From: Bacteroidetes bacterium 46-16
Lineage (GTDB): Bacteria > Bacteroidota > Bacteroidia > Chitinophagales > Chitinophagaceae
DNA length: 64,000 nt
Assembly (NCBI GenBank): GCA_001897835.1
Contig: MKUN01000053.1
Span: 62,001-126,000 of the forward strand
Direction: 5' to 3'
Each line of letters starts with the position of its first letter. Positions within the stretch are counted from its first letter, which is position 1. The notes beneath the pieces were generated by a model that did no database searches, was not told the origin of the DNA, and saw only the letters and a program-made list of their open reading frames with translations. This document shows, piece after piece, positions 44,159 through 54,000 of the stretch. The position numbers and the translations under genes were made by a program.

Positions 44159-44932
44159 ATGAGCAAAAATGTATTGATAACCGGTGCTACATCAGGTTTT
44201 GGGAGGGCTATAGCAGAGCGGTTTGCAAAAGAAGGGAATACGGTATGTATTACTGGCAGGAGGGCAGACCGCCTTGCCGAATTGCAGCAGGAACTGGAAA
44301 AGAAATATAATGTAAAAGTGCTCAGCCTGCAATTCGATGTGAGGGATAAAGAACAAGTAGTAACAGCGATACAGCAATTAAAAGAAGCGTTAGCGACAAT
44401 AGATATATTGGTGAATAATGCAGGGTTGGCATCGGGTATGTCGTCAATAGAAGACGGTGATACAGATGACTGGGACGTAATGATAGATACCAATGTTAAA
44501 GGCCTACTGTATGTGACACGACAGGTTGCGCCCATGATGAAAGCACAAAGAGGCGGGCATATTATCAATATTGGCTCAACGGCATCGAAAACGGTATATA
44601 AGAACGGCAATGTATATTGTGCCACAAAATTTGCCGTAGATGCACTGAGCCAGGCCATGCGTATCGATCTGCTTCCCTATAGCATTAAAGTAACTTCGGT
44701 AAACCCCGGAATGGCTGAAACCGAATTTTCGCTGGTGCGCTTTAAAGGTGATGAGGAGCGTGCCGCAAACGTATATAAGGGTTTTGAGCCGCTTGTGGCT
44801 ACGGATATAGCTGATATCGTGCACTACTGTGCCTCATTGCCTGCACATGTTTGCATCAACGATCTCACCGTTACTTGTCTTAACCAGGCCAACAGTGTGT
44901 ATTCTGTAAAAGATGCAGATAAACCCGCTTAA
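44159..44932 (+). CDS. SDR family NAD(P)-dependent oxidoreductase (YdfG-like)
   Basis: 257 residues from the ATG at 44159. The frame is open to 44078, but that lies in the terminator stem and the extra residues do not fit the fold. The cofactor motif is LITGATSGFGRAIA (residues ~6-19), NNAG lies near 88, and the catalytic Ser, Tyr and Lys are in INIGSTASK and VYCATKFAVD. It matches the 3-hydroxy-acid/serine dehydrogenase branch (YdfG). Substrate not certain. The acyl-CoA thioesterase gene starts 24 bp later. Confidence 0.9.
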   Translation: MSKNVLITGATSGFGRAIAERFAKEGNTVCITGRRADRLAELQQELEKKYNVKVLSLQFDVRDKEQVVTAIQQLKEALATIDILVNNAGLASGMSSIEDGDTDDWDVMIDTNVKGLLYVTRQVAPMMKAQRGGHIINIGSTASKTVYKNGNVYCATKFAVDALSQAMRIDLLPYSIKVTSVNPGMAETEFSLVRFKGDEERAANVYKGFEPLVATDIADIVHYCASLPAHVCINDLTVTCLNQANSVYSVKDADKPA

Positions 44933-44956
44933 TATTTTTCCGGAAATTCAGGATAC

Positions 44957-45388
44957 ATGTACACATCGACAACACAGGTTAGGGTAAGATATGGTGAAAC
45001 AGACCAGATGGGTTATTTATATTACGGTTACTATGCACTATATTATGAGGTAGGCAGGGCCGAGGCCATACGGCAATTAGGCTTCACTTATCGCGAACTG
45101 GAAGAGATGGGTGTTATGATGCCGGTTGCGGAGATGAACAGTAAGTATTACCGCCCTGCATTGTACGACGACCTGATAACGGTAAAGACCATATTAAAAG
45201 AGATACCGAATGGGGCTAAGATACACTTCCATTCCGAACTGTATAACGAGGCAGGCACCTTATTGAATGTTGGTATTACTACACTGGTATTTTACGATAT
45301 GAAAGAAAAGAAGAAGATACCGATGCCGGAGCAATTGTTGGCAAGGTTGCAGCCATTTTTTACAGATCAGCAGGAGGGCAATGAGTAA
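44957..45388 (+). CDS. Acyl-CoA thioesterase (4HBT, YbgC-like)
   Basis: A 143-residue hotdog protein. The conserved start RVRYGETDQMGYLYYGYY (residues ~8-25; Asp near 16) is the YbgC/4HBT active site, followed by YEVGRAEAIRQLG. It hydrolyses acyl-CoA thioesters; chain length is not evident. The gene overlaps cinA by 8 bp, the first link of a four-gene overlapping operon (thioesterase-cinA-aroK-DUF423). Confidence 0.9.
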   Translation: MYTSTTQVRVRYGETDQMGYLYYGYYALYYEVGRAEAIRQLGFTYRELEEMGVMMPVAEMNSKYYRPALYDDLITVKTILKEIPNGAKIHFHSELYNEAGTLLNVGITTLVFYDMKEKKKIPMPEQLLARLQPFFTDQQEGNE

Positions 45389-46634
45389 CATAAGCGCATC
45401 CATAATCACTATTGGCGACGAACTGCTGATAGGGCAAACCCTCGATACCAATTCGGCATGGATAGCAAAAGCATTGAATAACATAGGGATAGATGTGCTG
45501 CGCCGGGTAGCCGTAGGTGATGATGCCGTGGCAATAAGAAGGGCGCTTGATGAGGAGCTGTTACAGGCAGGTATTGTGCTGATAACAGGTGGCCTTGGCC
45601 CCACAGCCGATGATATAACCAAGCCTTTCCTGTGTGACTATTTTGGGGCTAAGCTTGTGGTAGATGAGCGGGTGCTCAGCCACGTTAAAGAGCTTTTTGT
45701 GCAAAGGAACAGGCCCTTCCTGGAGCGCAACCTAAAACAGGCGGAAGTGCCGGACAACTGTACCGTGTTGCATAACAGAATAGGAACCGCACCAGGCATG
45801 TGGTTCGAGAAAGAAGGTAAGGTGATCATATCCATGCCCGGCGTACCCTTTGAGATGACGGCCATCATGGAAGATGAGGTATTGCCGCGGCTCAGGCATC
45901 ATTTCGTTAGTGATGCTTTGTTGCATGTTACCCTTATCACATCGGGAGAAGGGGAGAGTTTCATAGCCGAGAAGATACAGGACCTTGAGGCAGCATTGCC
46001 CGGGCATATAAAGCTGGCTTACCTGCCCAGTCCCGGGGTGGTGAAGCTAAGGTTGACCGGCAGGGGCGATAATGCCGAGGCCCTTATGCAAGAGTTGAAA
46101 ATGCGACAGGAGGAAATAGCTAATCGCCTGGAAAACATCGTGATAGCCATGGAGGATATGCCGATGGAGTATATTTTGGGTAAAACTTTGATGCATATAG
46201 GTGCTACCCTGGGCCTGGCTGAGAGTTGCACCGGGGGCTACCTTGCCCACCTAATCACGCAGGTGCAGGGTGCAAGTCAATATTTTAAGGGCAGTATAGT
46301 TTGTTACCAAAATGAAATAAAAGAACGTATCTTAGGAGTAGAAAAAGGAATAATAGAGCAGTATGGTGTAGTGAGCGAAGAAACAGCCACAGCAATGGCA
46401 AAAAGTGCATTGACTGCATTGAATTGCGATAATAGCCTTTCTATCACTGGTTTACTCAGCCCCGGAGTATATGACAGCCCAATACCTGTGGGAACTGTAT
46501 GGATGGCAGTAGCCGATAAGGAGAAAATAAGGACGAAAAAATTCCGTTTTCATTATGACCGCCACCTGAATAAGGAGCTGGCGGTGCAAATGGGTATGTT
46601 AATGATATGGAAATTTCTGAATAACAAGATATGA
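45381..46634 (+). CDS. cinA: CinA family nicotinamide-nucleotide amidohydrolase (competence/damage-inducible protein)
   Basis: 417 residues. The N-terminal MoCF-like COG1058 domain has IITIGDELLIGQTLDTNS (residues ~9-26) and GGLGPTADD (~70-78). The C-terminal deamidase domain has LAESCTGGYLAHLIT (~279-293). CinA hydrolyses NMN or ADP-ribose and has been linked to NAD recycling. The usual G-PGG-x3-K-PVGTV motif here reads LSPGVYDSPIPVGTV, a mild divergence. It overlaps the thioesterase gene by 8 bp and aroK by 4 bp. Confidence 0.93.
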   Translation: MSNISASIITIGDELLIGQTLDTNSAWIAKALNNIGIDVLRRVAVGDDAVAIRRALDEELLQAGIVLITGGLGPTADDITKPFLCDYFGAKLVVDERVLSHVKELFVQRNRPFLERNLKQAEVPDNCTVLHNRIGTAPGMWFEKEGKVIISMPGVPFEMTAIMEDEVLPRLRHHFVSDALLHVTLITSGEGESFIAEKIQDLEAALPGHIKLAYLPSPGVVKLRLTGRGDNAEALMQELKMRQEEIANRLENIVIAMEDMPMEYILGKTLMHIGATLGLAESCTGGYLAHLITQVQGASQYFKGSIVCYQNEIKERILGVEKGIIEQYGVVSEETATAMAKSALTALNCDNSLSITGLLSPGVYDSPIPVGTVWMAVADKEKIRTKKFRFHYDRHLNKELAVQMGMLMIWKFLNNKI

Positions 46635-47173
46635 ACATCATATTCCTTACCGGTATGCCCGCCGCAGGGAAAACCTATTGGGGGACCAGGGTTGCAGAAG
46701 CCTATGGTTTTCCGTTCATAGATCTTGATGAATATATCATACAAAGGGAACGGGAGGATATCAGGCAATTATTCTCTAAAGGAGAAGGCTGGTTCAGGGC
46801 CAAAGAGCATGCATCGCTCATAGGGCTGATCGGTATGATAAAGCGGCCAACGATCATTGCCACGGGGGGCGGTACGCCCTGCTTCTTTAATAACCTGAAA
46901 CAGATGCAGCGCTCCGGAACGCTTATATATCTTAAGGCCAGGATAGAAACACTTGCATCGCGCATAGGTGCCGATGAACAAGTAAGACCTTTGCTAAGAG
47001 GCAGACAAAATACAAAAGAGGTATTGCAGCAATTGCTGTGTGAGCGTGAGCGGTTTTATGAGCAGGCCAGTTATATTTTACAAACAGAAGACATTTCCCT
47101 TAGTACCTTTGACGAAATTATCCCGGAATGTATAAACAAGCACTCGCAGCAGGGGCTCTCCTTGCAATGGTAG
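46631..47173 (+). CDS. aroK: Shikimate kinase
   Basis: 180 residues. The P-loop is GMPAAGKTYWG (residues ~8-18). FIDLDEYI holds the Mg/shikimate Asp (~33-40). The shikimate-binding RAKEH (~57-61) and GGGTP (~80-84) are in order, with the lid RPLLRG near 121. It phosphorylates shikimate in aromatic amino-acid synthesis. The ATGA overlap with cinA and the 46-bp overlap with the DUF423 gene indicate coupling. Confidence 0.93.
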   Translation: MNIIFLTGMPAAGKTYWGTRVAEAYGFPFIDLDEYIIQREREDIRQLFSKGEGWFRAKEHASLIGLIGMIKRPTIIATGGGTPCFFNNLKQMQRSGTLIYLKARIETLASRIGADEQVRPLLRGRQNTKEVLQQLLCERERFYEQASYILQTEDISLSTFDEIIPECINKHSQQGLSLQW

Positions 47174-47514
47174 CGGTAATATTGGGCGCATTTGCCGCAC
47201 ATGGTTTAAAAGATACGCTGTCATCGGATAAGATAGATGTTTTCCAGAAAGGGGTTACGTACCAGTTCTACCACAGCTTCGCCCTGCTTATTGTTGGTAT
47301 CGTATACACTTATTACCCGAGCAGCCTTTTGAAACCTGCTACGTTGTTCTTCATACTCGGTATCGTATTCTTTAGCGGCTCTTTATACCTGTACCCATTG
47401 CTGGAGGTGAAACAGGTGAATATACCTGTATGGGCCCGGCTCATCACGCCTTTAGGGGGCATTTGTTTTATTGTTGGCTGGCTGCTGTTATTTTTGGGTA
47501 TCATAAAGAAATAA
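47128..47514 (+). CDS. DUF423 membrane protein (YgdD-like)
   Basis: 128 residues with four hydrophobic segments (~5-25, 47-65, 72-92, 102-125). The conserved VILGAFAAHGLKDTLS start (~18-33), GVTYQFYHSFALL and FSGSLYLYPLLEV are diagnostic of the DUF423 family. Function unknown. It begins inside the 3' end of aroK, and the TTG-started deacetylase gene follows 6 bp after it. Confidence 0.92.
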   Translation: MYKQALAAGALLAMVAVILGAFAAHGLKDTLSSDKIDVFQKGVTYQFYHSFALLIVGIVYTYYPSSLLKPATLFFILGIVFFSGSLYLYPLLEVKQVNIPVWARLITPLGGICFIVGWLLLFLGIIKK

Positions 47515-47520
47515 GAAACA

Positions 47521-48288
47521 TTGCGTCCCTACAGGATAATAAGTGTACTGTTCATCATATTGCTGATAGCATTTGATATAGCTTATTTTACCAGAGGCAT
47601 ATCCTTCTGGTGGGCTGCAGCGCTACTCCTCATTTATATCCATTTACTGGTACTGGGGGCTATCTATATACAGTGGAACTTTTACATAAAATCTTATAAC
47701 AGGGGCGATAAGCCTAAACTGGTAGCACTAACCTTTGATGACGGACCGGGGCAGGAAACCGCTGCGATACTCGATATTCTGAAAAAGCATGAAGTGCAGG
47801 CGGCTTTCTTTTCCATAGGCAAAAATGCTGCTGTGCAGCCTGAACTGGTGAAAAGGTGGCATGACGAGGGGCATGTAACAGGCAACCACTCTTACGATCA
47901 TGGTTTTAACTTTGACTGGCAGAGCAGCAGGAAGATGGCCGCAGAGATAAAGAAGACCAATGAAACCATTAAGGCCATAACAGGGCAGGTACCCCGCTTG
48001 TTCCGGCCACCTTATGGGGTCACCAATCCTAACCTTGCCCGGGCTGTAAAAAGGCTGGATATGGCCTCCATTGGCTGGAATGTGCGCTCTTTTGACACTA
48101 CTGCCAAAGACCCGCAACAATTGCTGGAGCGTATATTGGGTAAACTGAAAGGGGGTGATATCATACTATTGCATGATAGTATGCCTGTTACGCGTGAAAT
48201 TTTAACGGAATTGATAGTGCTTACCCGCCAAAAGGGCTTTACCTTTGCACGCATCGACCAATTATTGGATATTGAAGCTTATGCATAA
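47521..48288 (+). CDS. Polysaccharide deacetylase (NodB-fold)
   Basis: 255 residues with a TTG start (47521) 6 bp after DUF423; two hydrophobic helices occupy ~6-50. The NodB motif TFDDGPGQETAA (residues ~73-84) and the zinc-site GNHSYDHGF (~121-129) are intact, as is RPPYG (~161-165). It removes an acetyl group from a glycan or related molecule, or acts as an exporter-side hydrolase. It shares an operon with LolA-like, lipoprotein and hotdog genes, an arrangement I associate with aryl-polyene/flexirubin loci. Confidence 0.9.
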   Translation: MRPYRIISVLFIILLIAFDIAYFTRGISFWWAAALLLIYIHLLVLGAIYIQWNFYIKSYNRGDKPKLVALTFDDGPGQETAAILDILKKHEVQAAFFSIGKNAAVQPELVKRWHDEGHVTGNHSYDHGFNFDWQSSRKMAAEIKKTNETIKAITGQVPRLFRPPYGVTNPNLARAVKRLDMASIGWNVRSFDTTAKDPQQLLERILGKLKGGDIILLHDSMPVTREILTELIVLTRQKGFTFARIDQLLDIEAYA

Positions 48289-48916
48289 GGTTTTTAGTAC
48301 CGTTTTATTTATACTGTTCGCTGTTGTGGTATATGCACAGCCTAAGGGTTACCAGGCGGTAAAGAATGTTTCTTCTTTCCAGTCCTCGTTATCGCAGGCA
48401 AACAATGCCAAACAGACCATAGCCAGCGATTTCGCCCAGGTAAAGCACCTGTCACTGCTTGCAGATAAGATCAAATCGAAAGGTAAGTTCTATTTCAAAA
48501 AGCAAGATAAAGTACGGATAGAATACACTTCGCCATACAGTTACCTGCTGGTGATGAACGGCGGACAGCTCATGGTAAAGGATGAGCAGAAGAGTAATAA
48601 GATCAATACCCGCAACAGTAAGACCATGCAATCGGTAAACAGGATAATGATAGACTGTATGAGCGGTACCGTGCTGCAAAACCCTGATTTTAAGGTAGCC
48701 TCTTTTGAGAACGGCCAGAGCTACCTGCTATCACTGGAACCAGTGACCGATGCTATGAAGAAAATGTTCAAACAGATAGACGTGTATATGGACAAGAAGA
48801 ACTTTGATGTGAGCCGCCTGACGATGACCGAGAACGGGGGAGACTACACCGATATGGACTTCAGCAACACACAGCACAACATAGCGCTTAATGAGAGCCT
48901 TTTTAAAGTTAAGTAG
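48281..48916 (+). CDS. LolA-like outer-membrane lipoprotein carrier
   Basis: 211 residues from the ATG at 48281, which yields a signal peptide (MHKVFSTVLFILFAVVVYA). The frame is open to 48245. The mature part fits the LolA fold: ASDFAQVKHLSLLADKIKSKG, YFKKQDKVRIEYTSPYSYLLVM, and a beta-rich rest. LolA proteins carry acylated molecules through the periplasm; here it may move a polyene or lipid. It overlaps the deacetylase by 8 bp and the lipoprotein gene by 26 bp. Confidence 0.85.
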   Translation: MHKVFSTVLFILFAVVVYAQPKGYQAVKNVSSFQSSLSQANNAKQTIASDFAQVKHLSLLADKIKSKGKFYFKKQDKVRIEYTSPYSYLLVMNGGQLMVKDEQKSNKINTRNSKTMQSVNRIMIDCMSGTVLQNPDFKVASFENGQSYLLSLEPVTDAMKKMFKQIDVYMDKKNFDVSRLTMTENGGDYTDMDFSNTQHNIALNESLFKVK

Positions 48917-49541
48917 CCTTTTACTGTTCCTTTTTACTGCCTGTAAAGCACCATATTATGCACGCCTGGTGCAGCAAAATAATACAGGCAAGAGTGCGTT
49001 TAAATACAAAGCCGGATTTGACAAACAGCTATACCGTTGCATTGTAGACGGGCGTGCAGTATTCAAAAAATTTCACCTGAGCGGGGTGCTGTTCTTCAAG
49101 CAGCTCGATGACGGCAGTACAAGGGCTATATTCCAGAACGAGATGGGCTTTACTTTTTTTGACTTTGAGTGGAGCAAAAATGACTCCTTTAAGGTAAATA
49201 CCATCATTCCCCAACTGGACAAGCCGGCAGTTATCAAGACGCTAGAAAAGGATCTAAACCTGCTGCTGATGAAACGCCTGGATGTGGCATCGGAAACCGT
49301 TTATAAATCCGGTGATGAAACTTACTACCGATTTAGCTTAGAAAAAGGTTATGCGTATTATGTTGAAAAATCGGCACGATTAATGCGGATAGATAATACA
49401 GGAGATAAGCGACTGGTGACCGAAATACTACTCAATGGCAAAAATGGGCCGCATGAGTTGCCCGATTCGGTATTATTCAGGCACCTGAAAGCAAATTTTA
49501 CCATAGAACTAAATAAAATAGCATCCCATGCTGATGAATGA
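48891..49541 (+). CDS. Lipoprotein of unknown function (LolB/DUF4292-like layout)
   Basis: 216 residues with a lipobox ([12 protein letters not shown], acylation at C18). The mature strand-rich part (FKKFHLSGVLFFKQLDDGSTRAIF, GFTFFDFEW) is reminiscent of LolB-like outer-membrane receptors, but no signature proves it. It lies between lolA-like and hotdog genes, overlapping both (26 and 14 bp), so receiver of the LolA cargo is a fair guess. Confidence 0.65.
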   Translation: MRAFLKLSSLLLFLFTACKAPYYARLVQQNNTGKSAFKYKAGFDKQLYRCIVDGRAVFKKFHLSGVLFFKQLDDGSTRAIFQNEMGFTFFDFEWSKNDSFKVNTIIPQLDKPAVIKTLEKDLNLLLMKRLDVASETVYKSGDETYYRFSLEKGYAYYVEKSARLMRIDNTGDKRLVTEILLNGKNGPHELPDSVLFRHLKANFTIELNKIASHADE

Positions 49542-49887
49542 TTTTTATACCTATCGCGAAGCGCATAACGGCGATCACAGTTTTTCCTGCAGGATAATCT
49601 TTAATGAACACCATGATATTTTTAAAGGCCACTTTCCCGGCCAGCCTGTGGTACCGGGGGTATGTATGATGGAGATGGTGAAGGAATTTCTGCAGCAGGC
49701 AACAGGCAGGCAATTATGGTTGCGTAATGCAGGTAATGTTAAGTTCCTGCAACTGATAACGCCTGATGTTCAGCCCGAGATCATTATTAACTGGAAAGAG
49801 AGCGAAGGTGGGTTTAGCGTAAATGCATCCTTTAAAAGTGAGGCCTACGACCTCTTTAAGCTCTCGGGAAGCTTTGAGGAGTGTTAA
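49528..49887 (+). CDS. 3-hydroxyacyl-ACP dehydratase-like hotdog protein
   Basis: 119 residues, a FabZ/ApeI-like hotdog. HHDIFKGHFPGQPVVPGVCMMEM (residues ~27-49) contains the active-site His of GHFPG and the following PVVPGV motif. The enzyme dehydrates beta-hydroxyacyl chains bound to ACP. It is the last gene before the repeat-rich gap at 49.9-50.26 kb. In known aryl-polyene loci, ketosynthases and other genes would follow, but none does here. Confidence 0.85.
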   Translation: MLMNDFYTYREAHNGDHSFSCRIIFNEHHDIFKGHFPGQPVVPGVCMMEMVKEFLQQATGRQLWLRNAGNVKFLQLITPDVQPEIIINWKESEGGFSVNASFKSEAYDLFKLSGSFEEC

Positions 49888-49890
49888 CCA

Positions 49891-50045
49891 TTACTTCCGG
49901 ATGCGCACTATTTTAAAACCGGAAGTGTTTTGTGCGACTTGTTTTCGATTAATTTATTGTTTACCAGAATTTTAGGGATGCTTACTTCATGTGGATAGCG
50001 CTTCCTGTCTGCTTCCACTTTAATGCTGTTTTTTGCAATTATTTT
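49891..50045. repeat. Dispersed repeat, copy B, left part
   Basis: A 22-bp block at 49913-49934 is identical to 7220-7241. ACTTCCGG (49892) and CCGGAAGT form an imperfect inverted repeat, and GCTTCCACTTT is shared. Order and spacing match copy A. Confidence 0.55.
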
Positions 50046-50101
50046 CGTGATCTACCTATATGGTGCATAAACACCGAGCGCATCAATTATTGTTTTCCAA
50101 T

Positions 50102-50227
50102 ATGTCAAAGAACTTATACAAATCCGGGAAAAAAGTGCCGGTTAGTGATAAAGTTACGGTTAGCAATAGGGGCATTCCAAATAATGATATACACATAGTG
50201 CTATTCCTATTTTTGTTATTGAAATGA
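50102..50227 (+). CDS. 41-codon mini-ORF of the dispersed repeat (hypothetical)
   Basis: An intact frame from ATG 50102 to TGA 50225-50227 reads MSKNLYKSGKKVPVSDKV, then ..RGIPNND.., and ends in a hydrophobic LFLFLLLK stretch. The DNA matches the broken copy at 7869-7990. Shared order of KKxxVxDKV and G(I/V)PNN suggests a small gene of mobile or repeat character. No family recognised. Confidence 0.35.
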   Translation: MSKNLYKSGKKVPVSDKVTVSNRGIPNNDIHIVLFLFLLLK

Positions 50228-50262
50228 TGGAGTATATTTATTGATAAAGAAAATTTGTCGAT

Positions 50263-50868
50263 ATGCGTACCTATTTGCAATGGCTACTAGTGTTGTGTTT
50301 TTGTTTTATAACGCTGTCATCGGGTGCAGAAGATAAAGATGCGCAAGCTGCCCCCAACACCCGATACAGGTGCCAGCTGAGTATGGAGTACATGCATCCC
50401 AAGGATTATGACCGGCAGATACAGACCTATTCTGTAAATGCATTTTTCTGGACCAAGTATTTCAGGAAGATACTCCTCAATATTGATGTTGGTTTAACAC
50501 TGACCTACGCGTGGGGCAATCTTTTGTTTCATGAGGACAATCCACTTAAACTAATAACCAATACTTCTGCGGCCGGAATAGGAGCTATAGTGAAGCTGCA
50601 ACTAACTGTATTGAAGGTTGGAAACTTCTCCATAGACGGGATGGTAAGCGAAGGGCCTATATTATACTCGAACCGTTTCCCTTACGGAGGGTCGATCTAC
50701 AATTTTATGTTCCGCGCAGGCCCCGACTTTAAGTACAGGATAGATAACCGCTACACTATGGTATTGGGCTACCGTTTCCTGCATGTATCGAACGCACAAA
50801 AGACGGAACACAGAAACCCATCGTATGAGGCAAGGGGATTCAATATCGGCTTTGTACGGTATTTATAG
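50263..50868 (+). CDS. PagL-like lipid A 3-O-deacylase / acyloxyacyl hydrolase family protein
   Basis: 201 residues with a signal peptide (MRTYLQWLLVLCFCFITLSSG). A beta-barrel pattern runs to the end. The C-terminal segment YRFLHVSNAQKT ... NPSYEARGF carries the H-x-S-N and a following Glu, the catalytic triad layout of PagL (His-Ser-Glu). It would remove the 3-O-acyl chain of lipid A in the outer membrane. Fairly diverged; the barrel start lies within 50 residues of the signal. Single gene. Confidence 0.65.
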   Translation: MRTYLQWLLVLCFCFITLSSGAEDKDAQAAPNTRYRCQLSMEYMHPKDYDRQIQTYSVNAFFWTKYFRKILLNIDVGLTLTYAWGNLLFHEDNPLKLITNTSAAGIGAIVKLQLTVLKVGNFSIDGMVSEGPILYSNRFPYGGSIYNFMFRAGPDFKYRIDNRYTMVLGYRFLHVSNAQKTEHRNPSYEARGFNIGFVRYL

Positions 50869-51051
50869 TATAAAACTGTATGCCTGCATGATATTGAAAA
50901 TATGGCTGTCATTAAGTGTTTGCCTTTCAGGCAATTATTTAGTTTAAAATATCGTATTCTACATATTGGTATTAAGCAATATTTAATTATTCGCTTTATA
51001 GTAATAATGTGGGATATGGAGACTAGTTTTGAGCTATAATACTTATCACAG

Positions 51052-54000
51052 ATGAATAAAATTAAATTTTTCTTAACATTATTTTTAATAGCTTATCAAA
51101 GTATACTTTGTTTTGCTAACGGCAATGGCTCCTTAGGGGTTATCTACGATCTAAATAAATGTGGTGCAAATTATAAAGCAGTATCAAAGAAACTGGGTCA
51201 GAGATTTTCGCCCGCAGGAGTGTCCCAGCCAGCTTCATTTGTGATCAGCGGGATACCTAACTGCGCGAATATTGAAAAGGCTTACCTATGGGCTGAAGGA
51301 TCGGGTGACGGCGCTGCACAGACTGCTACGATCGCAGGACCAAGCGGCACGCAAAATTTCCCTATGACAGTTGTAGGATCGGGCCAGGATAAATGCTGGG
51401 GATATGTGGGATCGTATACCTACAGAGCTGATGTTACTTCCGTAGTTAGCGGTAATGGCACCTATAACATATCTGGTATCCTGACCAACCCACCGAATTC
51501 AAGCAATGATATGGATGGTGCTACCTTAATAGTTATATACAGCGACCCGACAGCAACTTACAAGGGCCGTATCATTATTGCTGACGGTGCAATAGTGGTG
51601 AATGGAGGGGTAGCAAGTTATGATATGAGTTACAGTGCTGTATGTGGTAATACTACAAATGCTACGGCTTTTGCCGGTGTTGGTGACTTACAGGCTACTC
51701 CTACGTCTGTAACATTAAACGGCACAGCTGTTGCAGTATCGTGGGATTGGTGGAACTATATAACCACAGGCACTACAGTTGCCAGCGGGCAAACGACATC
51801 TAACTTTACAGTAAATACGTCTACATCAGGCGATTGTTTTAACGTCGCTTTTGCCGGCTTGTATTATCAAACTACATCCTGTACAGTTTGTACTCCTCCA
51901 AATTTAACGTTAAATACAAGTTCAACCCAGGCAACCTGTTCCAGCTGTAATGGAACGGCGACAGTAACGGCAACTGCTCCCTACGGACCCAATACTTTCA
52001 CCTATTCATGGGCGCCAAGTGGTGGCAATAATGCGATGGCAACGGGCTTATGTGCAGGCAACTATACGGTAACCGTTTCCAATGGATGCCTTACCAGCAC
52101 AGCTACGGTTGTAGTGGGCAGTACAGGTGGTTTTACCGTAAATGGCACTCAAAATAACGTTAGCTGTTATGGGCAATGCGATGGCAATGCAACGGTAACG
52201 TTAACGGGAGGTGCAAGCCCCTTCACCTATACCTGGTTGCCAAGCGGGGGTAACAGCGCAACAGCAAATAGTCTTTGTGCGGGTACGTACACCTGTAATA
52301 TCACTGATGCCAATGGCTGTACCGGCAGCAAGACGTTTAACATAACACAGCCAGCTCAATTAAATGCCAGTATAAGCGCAGCAAATACGACACTATGCTA
52401 TGGCGATTCCACAACCATTAATTTTTCAGGCACGGCGAATGCCACCGTGACCTATAATAACGGAGGCCCTAACCAGACTATCGTATTAAATGCTGCCGGG
52501 ACAGCAAGTATAAATACAGGACCGCTGTATAGTGCGATCACCTACACGTTAGTAAATGTGCAAAAAGGCGCCTGTACCGTTGCCCTAAATGGTTCCGTAA
52601 CCATTACCGTGAACCCGCTGCCTGTGTTTACAGCCGGGATGCCTTCTAATAACGGGCCTTTGTGTTCCGGTAACGATCTCAACCTCTATGCTGCCACTAC
52701 ACCGGCAAGCAGCAGTTACAGCTGGACGGGGCCAGCTTTTATTACGCCGAATGGGGCGCAGAACCCGGTAGTTACCAATGCGCAGACAAGTGATGGGGGT
52801 ACTTATACCGTTGTAGCCACTGATGGTAATGGCTGTTCGGTAACCGGAACTACAACAGTAGTTATCAACCAGACACCAAGCATTAATATAGCGGCTTTCG
52901 CCAATCCCAGTACTTGTGGCGGCAGTGAGGGCGCAATAGTCATAGCCGGTATGGCAGCTAACAGCAGCTACTCCTTGTATTATTCTACTCCGGCTGCGGT
53001 CAATATCGCTATAGTATCGGATGCGGGCGGTCAATATGTAATCAGCGGACTAATGGCGGGCACTTACAGTAATATATACGTGGTGCAAAATGGTTGTAGT
53101 TCAAATATGGCAGGCCCGGTAACATTAACCGATCCTACACCGCCGCTTATTACCAATACCTCATATTCTTCGCCAACTACCTGTGGTGGCAATGAAGGAA
53201 GTATTTCGCTTATGGGCTTGCAGGCAAACACCTCATATAATGTAAGCTATTTTGATGGTAATACAATTCAAAATGCTGTGATCATTTCGAACGGGTCGGG
53301 CAACGTTGTCATCCAGGGATTGCAGGCGGGAACTTACTCTAATATTACGGTATCTATAAATGCATGCACATCACCCCCGGCAGGTCCCATAACACTTAGC
53401 GATCCATCCGCACCAGTGATAACTGCTTCGAGCAATAGCCCTGTATGCGAGGGGCAAACTTTAAGCTTATCCTCGACAGTTACTGTAAATGGTAACCCGG
53501 TAGTGCCCGCTAGTGTAAGCTGGACGGGGCCGGCATTTATAAATCCGAATGGACAGCAGAATCCTAATGTGCCCAATGCCATACCTGCATATAGTGGTAC
53601 GTATACGGTGGTAGCAAGCTATGCTAACTGTAATTCGGCACCAGGTACAACCAATGTTACTATTTACCCGGCGCCGGCAATACCTGTTATTACGTCCAAC
53701 AGCCCCGTTTGCTCAGATAGTGACCTGATCATAAATGTGGCCCCAATACCGGATGCTGCTGATTATTACTGGACCGGACCTAACGGCTACTCAATTCATC
53801 AGCAAAATATTATAATAAACGGTGCCCAGACAAATAATGGGGGTACTTATAACCTTGCAGTCACGACAATACATAATTGCAGCCTATTGCAGCCCGCTTA
53901 TATAAATGTTACGGTGAACCAGACACCGGGCACACCTATAGTGCAAAACGTGGTTTATTGCCAGGGTGAGGCAGCAAATGCTCTTATAGCAACAGCCTCA

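Larger units (their letters stand above)
49888..50262. other. Gene-poor stretch holding dispersed repeat copy B
   Basis: 375 bp between the hotdog gene and the PagL-like gene. It contains the two repeat blocks and one mini-ORF listed separately. No other coding signal is seen. Confidence 0.6.
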
